DNA of 64,000 nt, from NCBI RefSeq assembly GCF_025403485.1, contig NZ_CP099966.1, positions 2,356,001 through 2,420,000 of the forward strand, written 5' to 3'. Source of the stretch: Chryseobacterium paludis. GTDB lineage: Bacteria; Bacteroidota; Bacteroidia; Flavobacteriales; Weeksellaceae. The translations under genes were made by a program, and so were the position numbers. Shown here piece by piece: positions 8,069-16,458 of this stretch (positions are counted from its first letter, which is position 1; each line of letters opens with the position of its first letter). The notes under the pieces were generated by a model, which did not search any database, was not told the DNA's origin, and saw only the letters and a list, made by a program, of their open reading frames with translations.

Positions 8069-9667
8069 TTATTTTATGATTTTTATTTTAATAGGTGGTG
8101 GGCTCTTTAGCGCTTCTTCCAGAGCTTTTGATGGCCCTTTATCTTTAAATACCCATTCGACATCCCATCCATTCTCTGCAAGTTTTTTATCAAAGTCCAC
8201 TTCTGCTTTAATATCTTTATCGTAAGGAACTTTTTTACTGGAGTAATCTTTTACTTCAACAGCCTTTTTGTTTGCGGCATCTCCAATATCTAAATTTCGG
8301 GTTTCCTGTCCTTTTTTCACCTGAACCGGATTTCCATTTTCATCGATCTTCATTGGAACCTCTCTTTCTCCCCATCCTATTTCTTTTTGATATTCATCTG
8401 CAGATTTGTTCCCTTTTTTTGCATTCTTCATATTTGCCTCATAACGGTTGCTCCATTCTTCATAAGATTTTTTATTTTTAACCTTAGGATTATTTTGATA
8501 AGCTTCCCATCTTGCTGCTTTATGTTCTGGTGAACCTGGTTCTGGTTTTGAAGGTTTTGGTTTTTTAGGTGGAATACTTTTTCCATCAGATTCAGCAAAA
8601 GCATCTCCTTTACCATCTTTCTTAGGCTGAGCCGGTTCATTCTCATTTTTATTTGCACTAACCCCTTCATCTTCGGGCGTTTTTTTATTTTCTTCTTTTG
8701 ATTGTCCTTCTTCTTTATTGGTATTTCCATCTTTATCAGAAGGTGTATTTCCATCCTTATCACCTCCTGCATTGGATTCTTTTATAGGAGTAGGTCCTTT
8801 TGCCCGTATGTTTAACAAATATAAGAAAAGAAGATAATCTGATGGATGTGCCTGTCCTGAAAATATACGCTGACCCATACCTATTTCCGGTACGCCTCCG
8901 TTAACTAAAGCGGCTCCGGCATCTCCGGCATCCTGTACATTTCCATATGCGTGTTCATTGGCTAAAGAATTAAGTCCAAAAAGAGCTCTGCTTCCACCCC
9001 AGATCCCGGTGAAACTTCCGGCAACATTCGATAAAACACTTGAAAACGTTGGGGCTGCTATTGCTAATGACCCTCCAGCCAAACCTGATACCAGAAAACC
9101 TCCGGCACCGACTGCAGCGCCACCCAGTGCACAGCCTGCTAATTGAGTAACATAGTTAAAACCTCCTAAAGCCAAAGCATGGCCCCAGCTTTTTATCTCC
9201 GGAGCAAATTTTACAACCCCTCCAATAGAACAGGTCATTGTTCTATCGCCGGTAATACCAGGAGTGCCTGTAAGAAGAAGGTTATCTTTACTTGCATCCC
9301 AGGTTCTGGCAGTAGCATTTTTTTGTCCACATTTCAATGCACCATCAACTGCGGCAATAACACCTCCGGCAACTCCTGCTGCGGCACCAATAGCCATCAT
9401 TCCGATAAGACCAATGGCAGCAACTCCACCTGTACCTACGATTAATGCTACAACAACCACAACGGCAACAGCCGTTAAAAGAGCTGCCCAAAGCATATTC
9501 TTTGTACATCCGAAATCTATCCAGCTGCTTGTAGCAGTATCTGCCACGGTAATGTAGACTTCACCTGAGCTCTTTTTATTACTTTTCCTGGTTCCTTGTA
9601 ATTGAGCGGGCATTGCTCCACTTGAGCACATCCAAAAATCTTTTTCTGTAATAATTTTATGTCCCAT
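8069..9667 (-). CDS. PAAR-like T6SS effector with C-terminal PD-(D/E)xK nuclease-like toxin
   Basis: A 532-residue effector. Residues 1 to about 290 are nearly identical to the effector at 5897: a split PAAR-like domain with spaced Cys and two hydrophobic blocks. A short charged linker follows. The C-terminal region starts near GSPEHKAARWEAYQ, a segment that I recall in front of restriction-endonuclease-fold toxins of Rhs-type proteins, and continues with SYEEWS and EIGWGERE. The likely catalytic core is LDIGD (Asp460/463) and EVK (Glu471, Lys473), followed by GWDVEWVF. This matches a PD-(D/E)xK nuclease that would cut target-cell DNA. Its start is 1 base after the stop of the upstream small gene, without a clear Shine-Dalgarno, so translation is probably coupled. 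Confidence 0.83.
   Translation of the reverse strand: MGHKIITEKDFWMCSSGAMPAQLQGTRKSNKKSSGEVYITVADTATSSWIDFGCTKNMLWAALLTAVAVVVVVALIVGTGGVAAIGLIGMMAIGAAAGVAGGVIAAVDGALKCGQKNATARTWDASKDNLLLTGTPGITGDRTMTCSIGGVVKFAPEIKSWGHALALGGFNYVTQLAGCALGGAAVGAGGFLVSGLAGGSLAIAAPTFSSVLSNVAGSFTGIWGGSRALFGLNSLANEHAYGNVQDAGDAGAALVNGGVPEIGMGQRIFSGQAHPSDYLLFLYLLNIRAKGPTPIKESNAGGDKDGNTPSDKDGNTNKEEGQSKEENKKTPEDEGVSANKNENEPAQPKKDGKGDAFAESDGKSIPPKKPKPSKPEPGSPEHKAARWEAYQNNPKVKNKKSYEEWSNRYEANMKNAKKGNKSADEYQKEIGWGEREVPMKIDENGNPVQVKKGQETRNLDIGDAANKKAVEVKDYSSKKVPYDKDIKAEVDFDKKLAENGWDVEWVFKDKGPSKALEEALKSPPPIKIKIIK
8793..9667 (-). repeat. 875-bp direct repeat, copy B (PAAR-like delivery module)
   Basis: Partner of 6681-7555, offset 2112 bp; scattered single-base differences only. 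It lies at the start of the second effector gene. Confidence 0.9.
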
Positions 9668-9668
9668 A

Positions 9669-9926
9669 TCACAGTTTTTTTAGAATTTGTTTTCTCCTAT
9701 GGGCTTTTATTCTATTTCTATCATTAATCAATTGATGCTCGATACCATAACCGATTTTTCTGATAAATTTTTCTTGTTCCTTTTCATATTCTTTCTCAAT
9801 GAATATGAAAAAACTTCTAATACAGTTTTTCTTATCGGATTTTAAAATAAATCCGAAACTATAGTTTCTTATAGAAATACCTTTAATATAAGATCTTACA
9901 TCAGGAATTCGCTGTATTGTGTTCAT
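9669..9926 (-). CDS. Small basic protein of unknown function in the T6SS effector operon
   Basis: An 85-residue Lys/Arg-rich protein. No family recognised. Its ATG overlaps the last 26 bases of the upstream 296-residue gene and its stop lies 1 base before the effector gene, so it is embedded in the operon between VgrG and the toxin. It may be the 3' remnant of a longer gene or a small accessory or chaperone-like factor. The sequence alone does not decide. Confidence 0.5.
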   Translation of the reverse strand: MNTIQRIPDVRSYIKGISIRNYSFGFILKSDKKNCIRSFFIFIEKEYEKEQEKFIRKIGYGIEHQLINDRNRIKAHRRKQILKKL

Positions 9927-10791
9927 TCGACATTTTATATTTAAAAATTTCGTCGCTATAAAATGTATATTTCAATTTTGTATAAAGATTTTCAGGATCA
10001 GCAATTTCTTCTCTGGTCAAAGAAGCTTCTATAATCCGCCCTGTATATTGATCTACTCTGTATATTCCTTTTTCCTGCAATGCTGTTTCCAGTTTTGAGA
10101 CATCGATCTGATTGGAAAATTGAATGTAGGCTCTGTTATAAAATCCTATATTCAATAAAACAGAAGGTTCTCCAGAAATTTCTACAATCATTTCATCTGA
10201 AGACAGCAAAGGATTACTTATATTTTTCAGATCGAAACTCCAATGCACGTTAGCAGAATTAAAGAAGTTTAATGCATTTCCTTTATAATTTCCTGGAATC
10301 TTTCTCCCATAAATTTTATTGAAATACATAAGGAAAAATTCATTATTCTGAATGCCTTCTATTAATTTCGTCTCATCTTCAAAAATATTATCGTTCAGAA
10401 CAATAGCATTTTTAATGTCGGGATTAATTTCTGCAATCTTCTCCATTTCAGCTCTTGTTTGCTTCCATTTGGATCGAATAATATTCATATTGAGTACCTC
10501 CGTTACCTTACCTTCAGTGTTTACTTTTAAATATAATTCATTATACAATCTTGAAAAAGCATTTGTTAAAGCCGCTACTTCTTTAATTAATGGATTATTT
10601 GCTTCCAGTAAAATATGATCCAGCAATATTATTTTTATTTCGATATGATCTTCGTTTATTTTTAAAACTGTAAAATCCCACCTTAACTGTGAACGGGAAG
10701 TCATATGTACGTTTACAGCTTTAATATCTGAATCTATTATTAAAGTATATTGTTCAGAAAATGTATTCTTTATTTTAAGAGAATCACTCAT
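9901..10791 (-). CDS. Conserved-looking VgrG-linked protein of unknown function (possible effector adaptor)
   Basis: A 296-residue soluble protein with no signal peptide or membrane helix and no motif I can name. It lies 8 bases after the VgrG stop and before the PAAR-like toxins. In other T6SS this is where dedicated adaptor/chaperone genes that load a toxin on VgrG are found, for example the DUF4123, DUF1795 and DUF2169 families. It does not visibly belong to those families. An adaptor role would explain why one gene precedes two effectors sharing the same N-terminal module. That role is inferred from position only. Confidence 0.6.
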   Translation of the reverse strand: MSDSLKIKNTFSEQYTLIIDSDIKAVNVHMTSRSQLRWDFTVLKINEDHIEIKIILLDHILLEANNPLIKEVAALTNAFSRLYNELYLKVNTEGKVTEVLNMNIIRSKWKQTRAEMEKIAEINPDIKNAIVLNDNIFEDETKLIEGIQNNEFFLMYFNKIYGRKIPGNYKGNALNFFNSANVHWSFDLKNISNPLLSSDEMIVEISGEPSVLLNIGFYNRAYIQFSNQIDVSKLETALQEKGIYRVDQYTGRIIEASLTREEIADPENLYTKLKYTFYSDEIFKYKMSNEHNTANS

Positions 10792-10799
10792 ATTTATAT

Positions 10800-12992
10800 T
10801 TAATTAATAAAGGCATCTCCACCATCTATTTTTGTCTGACCGCCTCCAATATGATTGGCAGGAGAAGACACATCAATTCCTTTTGAAGCTGAAAGACCTA
10901 TTCCTTCACCACCAATTCCAATTATTTTTCCACTGAGAATAATGGTTCCATCAGATTTTAATGTAATTGAACTCGCTCCTGTTTTAATGGTAACATTCGT
11001 ATCGCATTCCAGAGAAATGTTTCCGGCTTTATCCATAGAAAACATAGAATTTGAACCGCCGCCGTCTTTACTTCCAACGTTGATGGTATTTTTACTGCCT
11101 GTATTTACTGTATTATTATTTCCTACTTTAACTGTTTTATCATTATTGGCATTTGTTGTTGCATTTCCAGCTCCATCAAACTTCATATTAGCTCCTCCTT
11201 GGTCCGTTAAAAAGACAGAACCTGCACCATCATCCAATTCCAGTTTATTCCCACTTCTACTACTTAAGCTTTTGATATTATTTCCGGCTCCGCCACCACC
11301 TCCAACACCACCATGGAACATTCCGCCCATTACAAAAGGACGGTCGGGATGCTGATGAACGAAGTTAACGATTACCTGATCTCCTACTTCCGGAATAGCC
11401 ATAAATCCCCGGTTTTTACTTACTTTATCACTGCCACCTGCATCCGGAGTCATCACTCTGATAAATTCTGTAGTCGTAGATCCGTTTTGCCAGTCGAATT
11501 GTACCTGTACCCGGCCTTGGTTCAGGGGATCTGTATTTGAAATTACTTTTGCAAATTGAGCTTCCGCTTTCGGAGCCACGAATTCCGGACGCGGAATAAA
11601 TCCCGTATCCGAAGCAATAGCATCAAAAGTACCGGTATAATATCCTCTGGCATCAACTTCATGATTCACCTCCGTGATCATTAATTTCGTAAAATAAGAG
11701 GTCTGATTACTATCTGTTTTACGCATTTCTATATCTGCAATACATCCAGGATACAGAAACGGAACTGTGGTATTCCCAGAGGTGATGAAAACATCGGAAG
11801 CTTTACTTCCCGCAGTTCCTTTTTGGGAAGCATCAATATCCATAAACGAAGAAGCTTTAATAGGTGCTACTCGAAGTGATGGTGTCGTAAAAGTTTTCTC
11901 GGAAATTTCATATGCTCTTTTAGCAATATCTGAACTGTGATTTATTTTTGAATTGCCTGTTGTTAATTTTTCGTTTTTACTGCTGTTATAGCCATAAAAA
12001 GTAGGATTAACGTGCTGGGCTTTCATCCTGATCTTTACGTCGTTTACACTACTTCCGTAAGTGAGTTTAATAGGTTTTTCCTGTGGTGGAAGTTTTCCGA
12101 AATGCAACACTTCTCCATCATAATAGAATTGCTCTCCATATGCCTCAGCCATTCTTGCAAGGTAATTATAGTGGGTTTCTTCATATTGGGAGCTATAAGA
12201 GACATTTCCGTGTTGTGAATCGACTCTGAAATCAAATTTATTTTGTCCCAGACCTTCTCTGATTACCTGATCGGCAATACTATTCAAACTTATTTCCTGA
12301 GCTCCTCCAAAACTTTGAATATGTGGAGCTGCATCTAAAAGAACAGTAGGACTGGATCCTGTAAGCACAATATTTCCGAGACTTCCTTTCTCCTGACTAA
12401 AACCGACTTCAGTGATAACTCCAACAAAACTTCTCTCAGGACCGTCCTCAACATCTTTGTATTTGAATACTACTGTGATTCGTTTTCCTAAGAAATTCTG
12501 TGCTTCTTCCAGATTATGGTTTTCAGCACTACCTAGAGTATCGTGAGCAAGCATCAGGTCAAATTCATGATGCTTTATTGCACTTTGTCGTAATTTAAAA
12601 TGTTTGAAATGCTTAACGATTTTTCCCTCGATTATAATTTCAAGTTTTACAACCCGATTAATACCCATTAACTGATTTTCAGGGATCGCATTAGCATTAT
12701 GAATTTTAGAGGTAGGTTGTTTCGACCATACTTTATCTTCTACAATTGAAGGAGTATTAGGTTGTAAAACCTGGTTCATAAAAAGGTTGGAACCATTCTG
12801 AAACATACCGGAATAAGCTTGTGCCTGAGCCAGCTTTTGAGTTACTTTTTGAGTCTTACCGCTTGTTTTTTCTTGTATTTTTTCACTAGCTTTTTGTATC
12901 GCTTGTGTTTTGGTTGTATCTCCTAATTGTTCAATTGGGCTCTTTATATTTTTTGGAGCTGGCATTTTTGACGATTTATCATCCTTAAACAT
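10800..12992 (-). CDS. tssI: VgrG spike protein of the T6SS (TssI), N-terminally extended
   Basis: A 730-residue T6SS spike. The gp27-like part begins near residue 112 (GINRVVKLEI) and includes FVGVITEVGFSQEKG and YSSQYEETHYNYLARMAEAYGEQFYYDG. The OB-fold/gp5 part has NTDPLNQGRVQVQFDW and FIRVMTPDAGG, then EVGDQVIVNFVHQHPDRPFVMGGMFHG split by short breaks. The C-terminal needle has repeated NTVNTGSKNTINVGS-like strands. Compared with the VgrG at 19892 it carries about 75 extra N-terminal residues, rich in Lys/Gln/Thr and probably helical. It heads the operon that delivers the two PAAR-like toxins. It is not preceded by a clear TAnnTTTG box. Confidence 0.95.
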   Translation of the reverse strand: MFKDDKSSKMPAPKNIKSPIEQLGDTTKTQAIQKASEKIQEKTSGKTQKVTQKLAQAQAYSGMFQNGSNLFMNQVLQPNTPSIVEDKVWSKQPTSKIHNANAIPENQLMGINRVVKLEIIIEGKIVKHFKHFKLRQSAIKHHEFDLMLAHDTLGSAENHNLEEAQNFLGKRITVVFKYKDVEDGPERSFVGVITEVGFSQEKGSLGNIVLTGSSPTVLLDAAPHIQSFGGAQEISLNSIADQVIREGLGQNKFDFRVDSQHGNVSYSSQYEETHYNYLARMAEAYGEQFYYDGEVLHFGKLPPQEKPIKLTYGSSVNDVKIRMKAQHVNPTFYGYNSSKNEKLTTGNSKINHSSDIAKRAYEISEKTFTTPSLRVAPIKASSFMDIDASQKGTAGSKASDVFITSGNTTVPFLYPGCIADIEMRKTDSNQTSYFTKLMITEVNHEVDARGYYTGTFDAIASDTGFIPRPEFVAPKAEAQFAKVISNTDPLNQGRVQVQFDWQNGSTTTEFIRVMTPDAGGSDKVSKNRGFMAIPEVGDQVIVNFVHQHPDRPFVMGGMFHGGVGGGGGAGNNIKSLSSRSGNKLELDDGAGSVFLTDQGGANMKFDGAGNATTNANNDKTVKVGNNNTVNTGSKNTINVGSKDGGGSNSMFSMDKAGNISLECDTNVTIKTGASSITLKSDGTIILSGKIIGIGGEGIGLSASKGIDVSSPANHIGGGQTKIDGGDAFIN

Positions 12993-13036
12993 AGCCTTAG
13001 TATTTAGGTTTATATAACTGGTGTTACGAATTCAAA

Positions 13037-13057
13037 TATCTGATTATTGTTCAGATA
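13037..13057. promoter_or_regulatory. Inverted repeat TATCTGA-N7-TCAGATA upstream of vgrG
   Basis: Perfect 7-bp arms separated by 7 bases, about 45 bases upstream of the vgrG ATG. It could be an operator or a leader hairpin; no second copy was found by eye. Confidence 0.35.
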
Positions 13058-13140
13058 ACTTTCTCAATTCTATCTAAAGCAAAATCATAAACATCTAATT
13101 AACAGATATATATGAAAAATTATTAGATTAACGTATCTCA

Positions 13141-13188
13141 AAACGAAAAAACAGAATAGTCAACTCTAGACGAGTAAACTATTCTGTA
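13141..13188 (-). terminator. Terminator after tssD/hcp copy 1
   Basis: 10-bp arms ACAGAATAGT (13152-13161) and ACTATTCTGT (13179-13188), with an inner ACTC/GAGT pairing. A T-rich run follows on the minus strand. It separates tssD from vgrG. Confidence 0.75.
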
Positions 13189-13218
13189 CCAATTTTATTT
13201 TTACTAAGATGATTCGGA

Positions 13219-13632
13219 TTATTTACCGCTTCCACCTGGCCATACTCCTTCGTATATACCATTACCGTAGTCGATTTTCTCTGCACTTACGATAAAGCTG
13301 ATCAACATACTGTTTTCGTCAACAGCATCGAAGTCTACTTCGTGTTGGATTACATATCCATTCTCCCACTTCAAAGTAATTAGAGTTCCTTCTTCGTGAG
13401 ATTTATTGAATGTAACTTCTCCAGTTGTTGGCTTATACTTACCATTTAATAAACTTTCTAAGATATCAGATTTCTCTGTAGCTTCGATCGTTAATTTTAT
13501 AAGTGCGTTTGATGGATCTGATGCTACACGTCCTGAAACGTCTGTAGATCTGGAAACACTGTAGTTAAGTTTTAAAAGTTTTTGACCTTCGCCTCCGTTG
13601 AATTTTAAAATTCCTCTTGAATTTGCTGCCAT
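13219..13632 (-). CDS. tssD: T6SS tube protein TssD (Hcp), copy 1
   Basis: A 137-residue protein of the Bacteroidota TssD family, the Hcp-type ring that stacks into the inner tube. The sequence is almost the same as the copy at 25715, with differences mainly at the C-terminus (NGIYEGVWPGGSGK here). Hallmarks are FNGGEGQKLLKLNYSV near the start and EKIDYG near the end. It has its own TAnnTTTG promoter, a paired operator further upstream and a terminator, so it is expressed as a single strong unit before vgrG. Two copies may assemble with different spikes or simply raise dosage. Confidence 0.95.
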   Translation of the reverse strand: MAANSRGILKFNGGEGQKLLKLNYSVSRSTDVSGRVASDPSNALIKLTIEATEKSDILESLLNGKYKPTTGEVTFNKSHEEGTLITLKWENGYVIQHEVDFDAVDENSMLISFIVSAEKIDYGNGIYEGVWPGGSGK

Positions 13633-13685
13633 GATTTGTAAATTTTAATCGTTAATATTTTGTGATGTGGTGTTCAATTATATAG

Positions 13686-13716
13686 CAAATATATACTCCT
13701 AATTTTAAAGCTGAAA
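13686..13716 (-). promoter_or_regulatory. Promoter of tssD copy 1
   Basis: -7 box TATATTTG at 13686-13693 (minus strand), 53 bases from the ATG. The -33 position 19 bases upstream reads TTTC instead of TTTG. Such a weak -33 box would fit dependence on an activator. Confidence 0.65.
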
Positions 13717-13742
13717 GTTTTTAAAGGGTAATCTGAATTTTT

Positions 13743-13776
13743 GTAGTAATTCTACGATTTGGTGTAGTAATTCTAC
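13743..13776. promoter_or_regulatory. Paired operator upstream of tssD copy 1 (two GTAG-N5-CTAC sites)
   Basis: Two identical 13-mers, GTAGTAATTCTAC at 13743-13755 and 13764-13776, spaced 21 bp start to start (two helical turns). Each is an inverted repeat of GTAG. The first lies 50 bp from the -7 box, the same distance as the matching site at tssD copy 2. Confidence 0.7.
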
Positions 13777-13951
13777 TACTTTAGAAATAAATAAACTCAT
13801 AAACGACTGTAAAACAATGCATTAAATATATAAAACACACATTACACAATTATTTTTTTAACACTAAACAGAGAAATATTAACAAAAATTTAAGACAATT
13901 TCACATTTCATTATGATTAAGTAAAAAATTCTGCTTTAAGTTTTAAGAATA

Positions 13952-13982
13952 AGAAAACAAAAAAGCTATGAAAATTCACAGC
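13952..13982 (-). terminator. Terminator after the lipase/DUF2931 operon
   Basis: Minus-strand hairpin GCTGTGAA / TTCATAGC (one G-T pair), followed by TTTTTTGTTTTC. It ends the long operon that begins upstream of clpV. The rest of 13777-14026 holds no gene I can support. Confidence 0.75.
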
Positions 13983-14026
13983 CCGATATCCCAATAATCA
14001 AATCTTAAAAATCGTTGATTTTTTCC

Positions 14027-15082
14027 CTATTGTTTTTCGTACGAATCATGAAATTCTCTTTCGGTTTTGAAGATCCTTACGCTATCTACTGGAAAAGACT
14101 CTCCATTAAGATATACTTGAAATCCACTATTGTCAGGGGCTATCTTAAATTCTAAATTTCCTTTGTTTCCAGATTTTTTAAATGCTTCATTCGCTTTTTC
14201 CCAGTTAAAAAATGCCCTCCCAATATATTGTTGATCTTTTCCGGTTTCCCAGGTGAAATTTAATTCTTTTGGAATGGCTCTTTCTTTTATCGGAATATTA
14301 TCAACCATGGGACGCAATATCACTTCTTCCTCTGCATTAAAATAGCTCAGATTCATTTCGAACAATCTTAAATTTTTATTTTCAGAGGTAATGACTGGCT
14401 TCCAAGAATACTTTATTCGATAATCATCCCATTCTTTTGAGCTAATCTCTAAAAACCTTTTCTTTTTCATTTCTTCACGCGTCACAGATAATTTGGAGAA
14501 AAATTTCTTTTCGAGTTCTTTATCATCTTTTACTTTTTCGGCCTGAAATCTACCTAACTCTATTTGAACAGCCCTAAATCTTAACCACACTACCACCATC
14601 CCTTTTGGTGCAAAGCCAAAAACTAAAGTTGAAAAACTATTGTAAGGATTCTCTGCACCGCTAAATTTTTCATCTCTTCCCAAGTTTTTATACTCCTGAA
14701 GTGGGTTAGAATAAAGAGAAGCTTCTCTTTGAGAGTAAGCACGCTGCATATAATCTTTTATTTTTTCAATAGGAAAATCAGCTTTTAAATGGTAAAATGT
14801 ATCTTCATATCTCGAGAAATAAGTTATATCTGCACCAATAGGCGTTCCGTGCTGTTCAGTCCAACCCTTTCCAGATGTCCCCCATTCCCCAGATGTACTT
14901 CCATAAGGTAAACTGGCAGGAACTCCTTCTAAAGTTATTATTTTATCTTCAACCGGACTTACATCCATATCATTTTTAGGGTGACTTATTTCCACCTGAA
15001 ATTCTGGCAACTTCTTTTCTTTCATTTTCTGGCAACTGAGTAAATGAAAGAAAAGCATTAGATATAATATAAAAAACTTCAA
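14027..15082 (-). CDS. DUF2931 lipoprotein, copy 1, putative lipase immunity
   Basis: A 351-residue lipoprotein with signal peptide and lipobox LLSC (Cys17), so it is anchored in the cell envelope. The body carries the DUF2931-like core (WGTSGKGWTEQHGTPIGADI, SFSTLVFGFAPKGMVVVWLR, FNWEKANEAFKKSG). It is the last of three tandem paralogues at the end of the operon that encodes a Tle1-type lipase. Envelope lipoproteins next to T6SS lipases often act as immunity proteins that bind the lipase in the periplasm. Here this is inferred from position and multiplicity. Spacing to the next copy is 6 bases. Confidence 0.8.
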   Translation of the reverse strand: MKFFILYLMLFFHLLSCQKMKEKKLPEFQVEISHPKNDMDVSPVEDKIITLEGVPASLPYGSTSGEWGTSGKGWTEQHGTPIGADITYFSRYEDTFYHLKADFPIEKIKDYMQRAYSQREASLYSNPLQEYKNLGRDEKFSGAENPYNSFSTLVFGFAPKGMVVVWLRFRAVQIELGRFQAEKVKDDKELEKKFFSKLSVTREEMKKKRFLEISSKEWDDYRIKYSWKPVITSENKNLRLFEMNLSYFNAEEEVILRPMVDNIPIKERAIPKELNFTWETGKDQQYIGRAFFNWEKANEAFKKSGNKGNLEFKIAPDNSGFQVYLNGESFPVDSVRIFKTEREFHDSYEKQ

Positions 15083-15402
15083 TTAAAACTATTTATAGGA
15101 TTCATGAAATTCTCTTTCGGTTTTGAAGATCCTTACACTATCCACTGGAAAGGGTTCTCCATTTAGGAACACTTGAAAAATACTGTTGTCAGGGGCTATT
15201 TTAAATTCTAAATTTCCTTTGTTTCCAGATTTTTTAAATGCTTCATTCGCTTTTTCCCAGTTAAAAAATGCCCTCCCAATATATTGTTGATCTTTTCCGG
15301 TTTCCCAGGTGAAATTTAATTCTTTAGGAACAGCACGTTCTTTAACGGGAATATTATTAATCCATGGACGAAGCATCACTTCTGTTTCACCATTGTAATA
15401 TC
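15081..15402 (-). repeat. About 320-bp tandem direct repeat, copy A (3' end of DUF2931 copy 2)
   Basis: Nearly identical to 16137-16458 (offset 1056 bp, a handful of base differences). It covers the intergenic bases, stop codon and last third of the gene. Confidence 0.85.
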
Positions 15403-16138
15403 TTAAGTTCATTTCAAAATTTTTCAAACCCTTATTTTCAGAGGCAATGACGGGTTTCCATGGATATTTATTTCTGTAATCTTCCCATTCTTTTGGGCTA
15501 ACCTCTAAAAACCTTTTCTTTTTCATTTCTTCTCTGCTAACAGATAAATCGGCAAAGAATTTCTTTTCTAATTCTCTATCATCTTTAATAATTTCCGATT
15601 GATATTTACCCAGTTCAATCTGGATAATTCCAAAGCGCAACCAGACAACAACCATCCCTTTCGGGGCGAAACCAAAAACTAAGGTTGAAAAGCTGCTATA
15701 TGGATTTTCTGCACTTCCATAATGCTGAAATCTGCCAAGATCTTTGTATTCTTCAAGAGGTTTTTTATATAAAGAAGATTCTCCCTCTGCATAGGCACGC
15801 TTCATATAATCTTTGATTTTATCTTCAGGAAAATCCACTTTCAAATGATAAAAAGTGTCTTCGTATCTTGAAAAATAGATAATATCAGCTCCTATTGGGG
15901 TTCCATGTTGTTCTGTCCAGCCTTTTCCAGACGATCCCCAGGAACCAGAAGAACTTCCGTATGGCAAAGTTGCAAAATCTCCTTCTATTGTTGGAATTTT
16001 ATCTTTGACTGGTGTTATAATCAAATCATTATTTGGGCTGCTTATTTCAACATGGAACTCAGAAAGTCTTTCTTCTTTCATTTTCTGGCAACTGAGTAAA
16101 TGAAAGAAAAGCATTAGATATAATATAAAAAACTTCAA
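15089..16138 (-). CDS. DUF2931 lipoprotein, copy 2, putative lipase immunity
   Basis: A 349-residue paralogue of its neighbours. Its signal peptide (lipobox LLSC) is the same as in copy 1, while its C-terminal 105 or so residues match copy 3 almost base for base. The middle differs from both. This mosaic pattern indicates tandem duplication with later recombination between copies. Function as for copy 1: an envelope lipoprotein likely to protect against a secreted lipase or related toxins. Confidence 0.8.
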   Translation of the reverse strand: MKFFILYLMLFFHLLSCQKMKEERLSEFHVEISSPNNDLIITPVKDKIPTIEGDFATLPYGSSSGSWGSSGKGWTEQHGTPIGADIIYFSRYEDTFYHLKVDFPEDKIKDYMKRAYAEGESSLYKKPLEEYKDLGRFQHYGSAENPYSSFSTLVFGFAPKGMVVVWLRFGIIQIELGKYQSEIIKDDRELEKKFFADLSVSREEMKKKRFLEVSPKEWEDYRNKYPWKPVIASENKGLKNFEMNLRYYNGETEVMLRPWINNIPVKERAVPKELNFTWETGKDQQYIGRAFFNWEKANEAFKKSGNKGNLEFKIAPDNSIFQVFLNGEPFPVDSVRIFKTEREFHESYK

Positions 16139-16458
16139 TTAAAACTATTTATAGGATTCATGAAATTCTCTTTCGGTTTTGAAGATCCTTACACTATCCA
16201 CTGGAAAGGGTTCTCCATTTAGGAACACTTGAAAAATACTGTTGTCAGGGGCTATTTTAAATTCTAAATTTCCTTTGTTTCCAGATTTTTTAAATGCTTC
16301 ATTCGCTTTTTCCCAGTTAAAAAATGCCCTCCCAATATATTGTTGGTCTTTTCCGGTTTCCCATGTGAAATTTAATTCTTTAGGAACAGCACGTTCTTTA
16401 ACGGGAATATTATTAATCCATGGACGAAGCATCACTTCTGTTTCACCATTGTAATAAT
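16137..16458 (-). repeat. About 320-bp tandem direct repeat, copy B (3' end of DUF2931 copy 3)
   Basis: Partner of 15081-15402. The adjoining signal-peptide region at about 16070-16140 also matches about 15010-15085, so the repeat unit is one gene long. Confidence 0.85.

Noticed and set aside
8428..8772. Lys-rich ORF inside the linker of the second effector
   Set aside because: A shadow frame of the repetitive linker, without start signal or context.
10855..11355. Plus-strand 166-residue ORF opposite vgrG
   Set aside because: Antisense frame of the VgrG needle repeats; Pro-rich low complexity and no promoter.
13021..13200. CRISPR-like or phage-attachment repeats in intergenic DNA
   Set aside because: Only single hairpins and one 7-bp inverted repeat are present; no spaced direct repeats, tRNA or integrase.
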